Source of the DNA: Streptomyces sp. NBC_01431
Lineage (GTDB): Bacteria > Actinomycetota > Actinomycetes > Streptomycetales > Streptomycetaceae
Assembly (NCBI RefSeq): GCF_036231355.1
Contig: NZ_CP109496.1
Location: 2,046,001-2,110,000 of the forward strand
Direction: 5' to 3'
DNA: 64,000 bases
Part shown: positions 62,832-64,000 of the stretch, piece after piece
Layout of the letters: each line of letters starts with the position of its first letter
Position numbering within the stretch: the stretch's first letter is position 1
Program-made: the position numbers and the translations under genes
Notes under the pieces: model-generated
Databases searched by the model: none
Seen by the model: the letters and a program-made list of their open reading frames with translations, nothing else
Told to the model about the DNA's origin: nothing

Positions 62832-63829
62832 AGCAGGAAGCCTTGCGGAAACGGGTCGGACGGATCGAGGAAGTACTGGGCGGTTCCGGTGATCCAGGCC
62901 CGTCCGGTGACGGTGGGCACGACCGCCGGGAGTCCGCCGACCGTGGTCTCGCCGACGAGCCGGCCGGTGAACTCGGTACCGATGAAGGACTCGTTGGTGA
63001 AGTCGCGGTGCAGGGGGAGCTCACCGCGGGCGTGCAGCTGGGCCATCCGAGCGGAGGTTCCGGTGCCGCACGGGGAGCGGTCGAACCAGCCCGGGTGGAT
63101 GGCCATGGCGTGCCGCGAGCGCGTCGCGTCGGAGCCCGGGGCCGCGAGGTAGACGTGCTTGACCCCGCTGATCTCCGGGTGCTCGGGGTGCGCCGGGCGG
63201 TCGCTCGCGTTGATGGCGTCCATGAGGGCGAGCCCGGCGGCGAGCAGATCGTCCTTGCGAGCCCGGTCGAAGGGCAGGCCGAGGGCATCGAGGTCGACGA
63301 AGGCGTAGAAGTTGCCGCCGTAGGCGATGTCGTAGGTGACCGTGCCGAAGCCGGGGACCGTCACCTTCCGCTCCAGTGCGAGGCAGAACGCGGGGACGTT
63401 GGTCAGCGTGACGGACTTCGCCTCACCGTCCTCGACCCGGACGTCCACGCTGACCAGACCGGCCGGAGTGTCCAGTCGTACGGTGGTGACGGGCTCGGTG
63501 ACCGCCACCATCCCCGTCTCCACCAGCACGGTGGCCACCCCGATGGTGCCGTGGCCGCACATCGGCAGGAGTCCGGAGACCTCGATGTAGAGGACTCCGT
63601 AGTCCGCGTCGGGGCGGGTGGGCGGCTGGAGGATCGCGCCGCTCATCGCGGCGTGGCCGCGCGGCTCGTACATCAGGAGCGTACGGATGTGGTCGAGGTG
63701 CTCCATGAAGTGCAGCCGCCGCTCGGCCATGGTGGCGCCGGGGATGACGCCGAGCCCGCCGGTGATGACACGGGTCGGCATGCCTTCGGTGTGCGAGTCG
63801 ACCGCGTGGTAGACGTGTCGGGTCCGCAT
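62828..63829 (-). CDS. Proline racemase family enzyme 2 (4-hydroxyproline epimerase-like)
   Basis: A 333-residue member of the same family as the gene downstream but clearly diverged. Cys91 (LLPMCGHGTIG) and Cys254 (WFDRSPCGTGTSA) are both present. VYHAVDSHTEGMPTRVITGG, LLMYEPRGHAAMSGA and GGNFYAFVDL resemble 4-hydroxyproline 2-epimerases and proline racemases. The epimerase converts trans-4-hydroxy-L-proline to cis-4-hydroxy-D-proline, the first step of bacterial hydroxyproline catabolism. The ATG at 63829 follows the DapA-like stop by 20 bases; its own TGA overlaps the next GTG. Confidence 0.88.
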   Translation of the reverse strand: MRTRHVYHAVDSHTEGMPTRVITGGLGVIPGATMAERRLHFMEHLDHIRTLLMYEPRGHAAMSGAILQPPTRPDADYGVLYIEVSGLLPMCGHGTIGVATVLVETGMVAVTEPVTTVRLDTPAGLVSVDVRVEDGEAKSVTLTNVPAFCLALERKVTVPGFGTVTYDIAYGGNFYAFVDLDALGLPFDRARKDDLLAAGLALMDAINASDRPAHPEHPEISGVKHVYLAAPGSDATRSRHAMAIHPGWFDRSPCGTGTSARMAQLHARGELPLHRDFTNESFIGTEFTGRLVGETTVGGLPAVVPTVTGRAWITGTAQYFLDPSDPFPQGFLL

Positions 63830-63849
63830 GGATTCGCCTTTCTGGCGGG

Positions 63850-64000
63850 CTACTTGTGGCCTTCGGCGAGCGCCTTCTCGGTGGCGGCGCGCACCACGGC
63901 CTCCTGTTCGGCGGTGAGCGGGTGGCGGGGCGGCCTGGTGGGTCCGCCGGTTCGGCCCGCGAGGTCCATGGAGAGCTTGATCGCCTGGACGAACTCGGTC
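63850..64000 (-). CDS. Dihydrodipicolinate synthase/N-acetylneuraminate lyase family protein (C-terminal end)
   Basis: Only the last 50 codons are in the window, ending TEFVQAIKLSMDLAGRTGGP, then TRPPRHPLTAEQEAVVRAAT and KALAEGHK. The AIKLSMDLAGRTGGPTRPPRHPL pattern, giving the final helices of DapA-family aldolases, is clear. In hydroxyproline pathways a DapA-like enzyme deaminates delta1-pyrroline-4-hydroxy-2-carboxylate; here that role is inferred from the neighbours. The catalytic Lys and Tyr are outside the window. Confidence 0.75.
   Translation of the reverse strand, partial: TEFVQAIKLSMDLAGRTGGPTRPPRHPLTAEQEAVVRAATEKALAEGHK

Noticed and set aside
60826..63288. 820-codon frame that would fuse the OCD protein to upstream sequence
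   Set aside because: Its N-terminal 490 codons are out-of-frame readings of the two racemase genes; the GTGA overlap at 61800-61803 gives the true start.

Overview
This window is high-GC actinobacterial DNA from a Streptomyces chromosome. Evidence: strong G/C at third codon positions, many GTG starts, the sporulation regulator WhiI, and a gene order that, from memory, follows the S. coelicolor SCO6060-SCO5998 core region in reverse numbering (murC, hemQ/hemG, hemE, whiI, fadA/fadB, dxs, xylFGH, ROK regulator, ngcEFG, acnA, a murA paralogue). I recognise 52 coding sequences, two of them cut by the window edges. I see no rRNA, tRNA, CRISPR array, transposase or prophage gene.

Layout. 0-11 kb: msrB (partial), murC, a small conserved protein, a RibD-like reductase, a ZapE/AFG1 ATPase, an OsmC protein, PPK2, a secreted protein, a lipoprotein polysaccharide deacetylase, a small zinc-ribbon-like protein, an ABC exporter pair, an AIM24 protein and a PTH2-domain protein. 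11-16.7 kb: a darcynin/NmrA/LysR group with a 36-bp tandem repeat, then a DUF692 (MNIO) enzyme with an extra C-terminal domain, a DUF4142 protein and a TIGR04222-like membrane protein. 16.7-24 kb: a secreted peptidase-like hydrolase and haem genes (hemQ, hemG, hemE) around a CoA-disulfide-reductase-like flavoprotein. 24-26.5 kb: whiI behind a candidate sigma-WhiG promoter, then an RNase D family gene with tandem 36-bp repeats over its stop codon. 26.5-34 kb: a large secreted GH35 beta-galactosidase, a roughly 210-bp inverted-repeat element, and a fadA-fadB beta-oxidation operon. 34-45.6 kb: a predicted propeller protein, a GT39-like membrane glycosyltransferase, an APC permease, dxs, a xylFGH-type sugar ABC system and its ROK regulator. 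45.8-54.6 kb: ngcEFG (chitin-sugar uptake) divergent from a GH92 alpha-mannosidase and a secreted FG-GAP protein. 54.6-59.3 kb: aconitase divergent from a gene fusing an XRE DNA-binding domain to a MurA-type enzyme. 59.3-64 kb: an orphan TOPRIM protein and a (hydroxy)proline catabolic operon (DapA-like, two proline racemase family enzymes, an ornithine-cyclodeaminase-family reductase, a GntR regulator).

How the parts fit. The centre is a carbohydrate-acquisition block: secreted GH35 and GH92 enzymes release sugars, and two lipoprotein-dependent ABC systems with a ROK repressor between them take them up. Aconitase, beta-oxidation and dxs are housekeeping metabolism. HemQ, HemG and HemE belong to the actinobacterial coproporphyrin-dependent haem route. 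WhiI ties the region to sporulation.

Most promising for follow-up: (1) the XRE-MurA fusion with a palindrome inside its own apparently leaderless promoter; (2) the acnA upstream region, which carries an iron-box-like site and a perfect split palindrome of the PecS/TamR type; (3) the DUF692 enzyme with a lineage-type C-terminal domain, no visible precursor peptide, and a TIGR04222 neighbour lacking the Gly/Cys-rich tail; (4) two unrelated 36-bp tandem repeats; (5) the 30.2-30.4 kb inverted-repeat element. All functional statements are from reading the sequence and family knowledge; no search was run.
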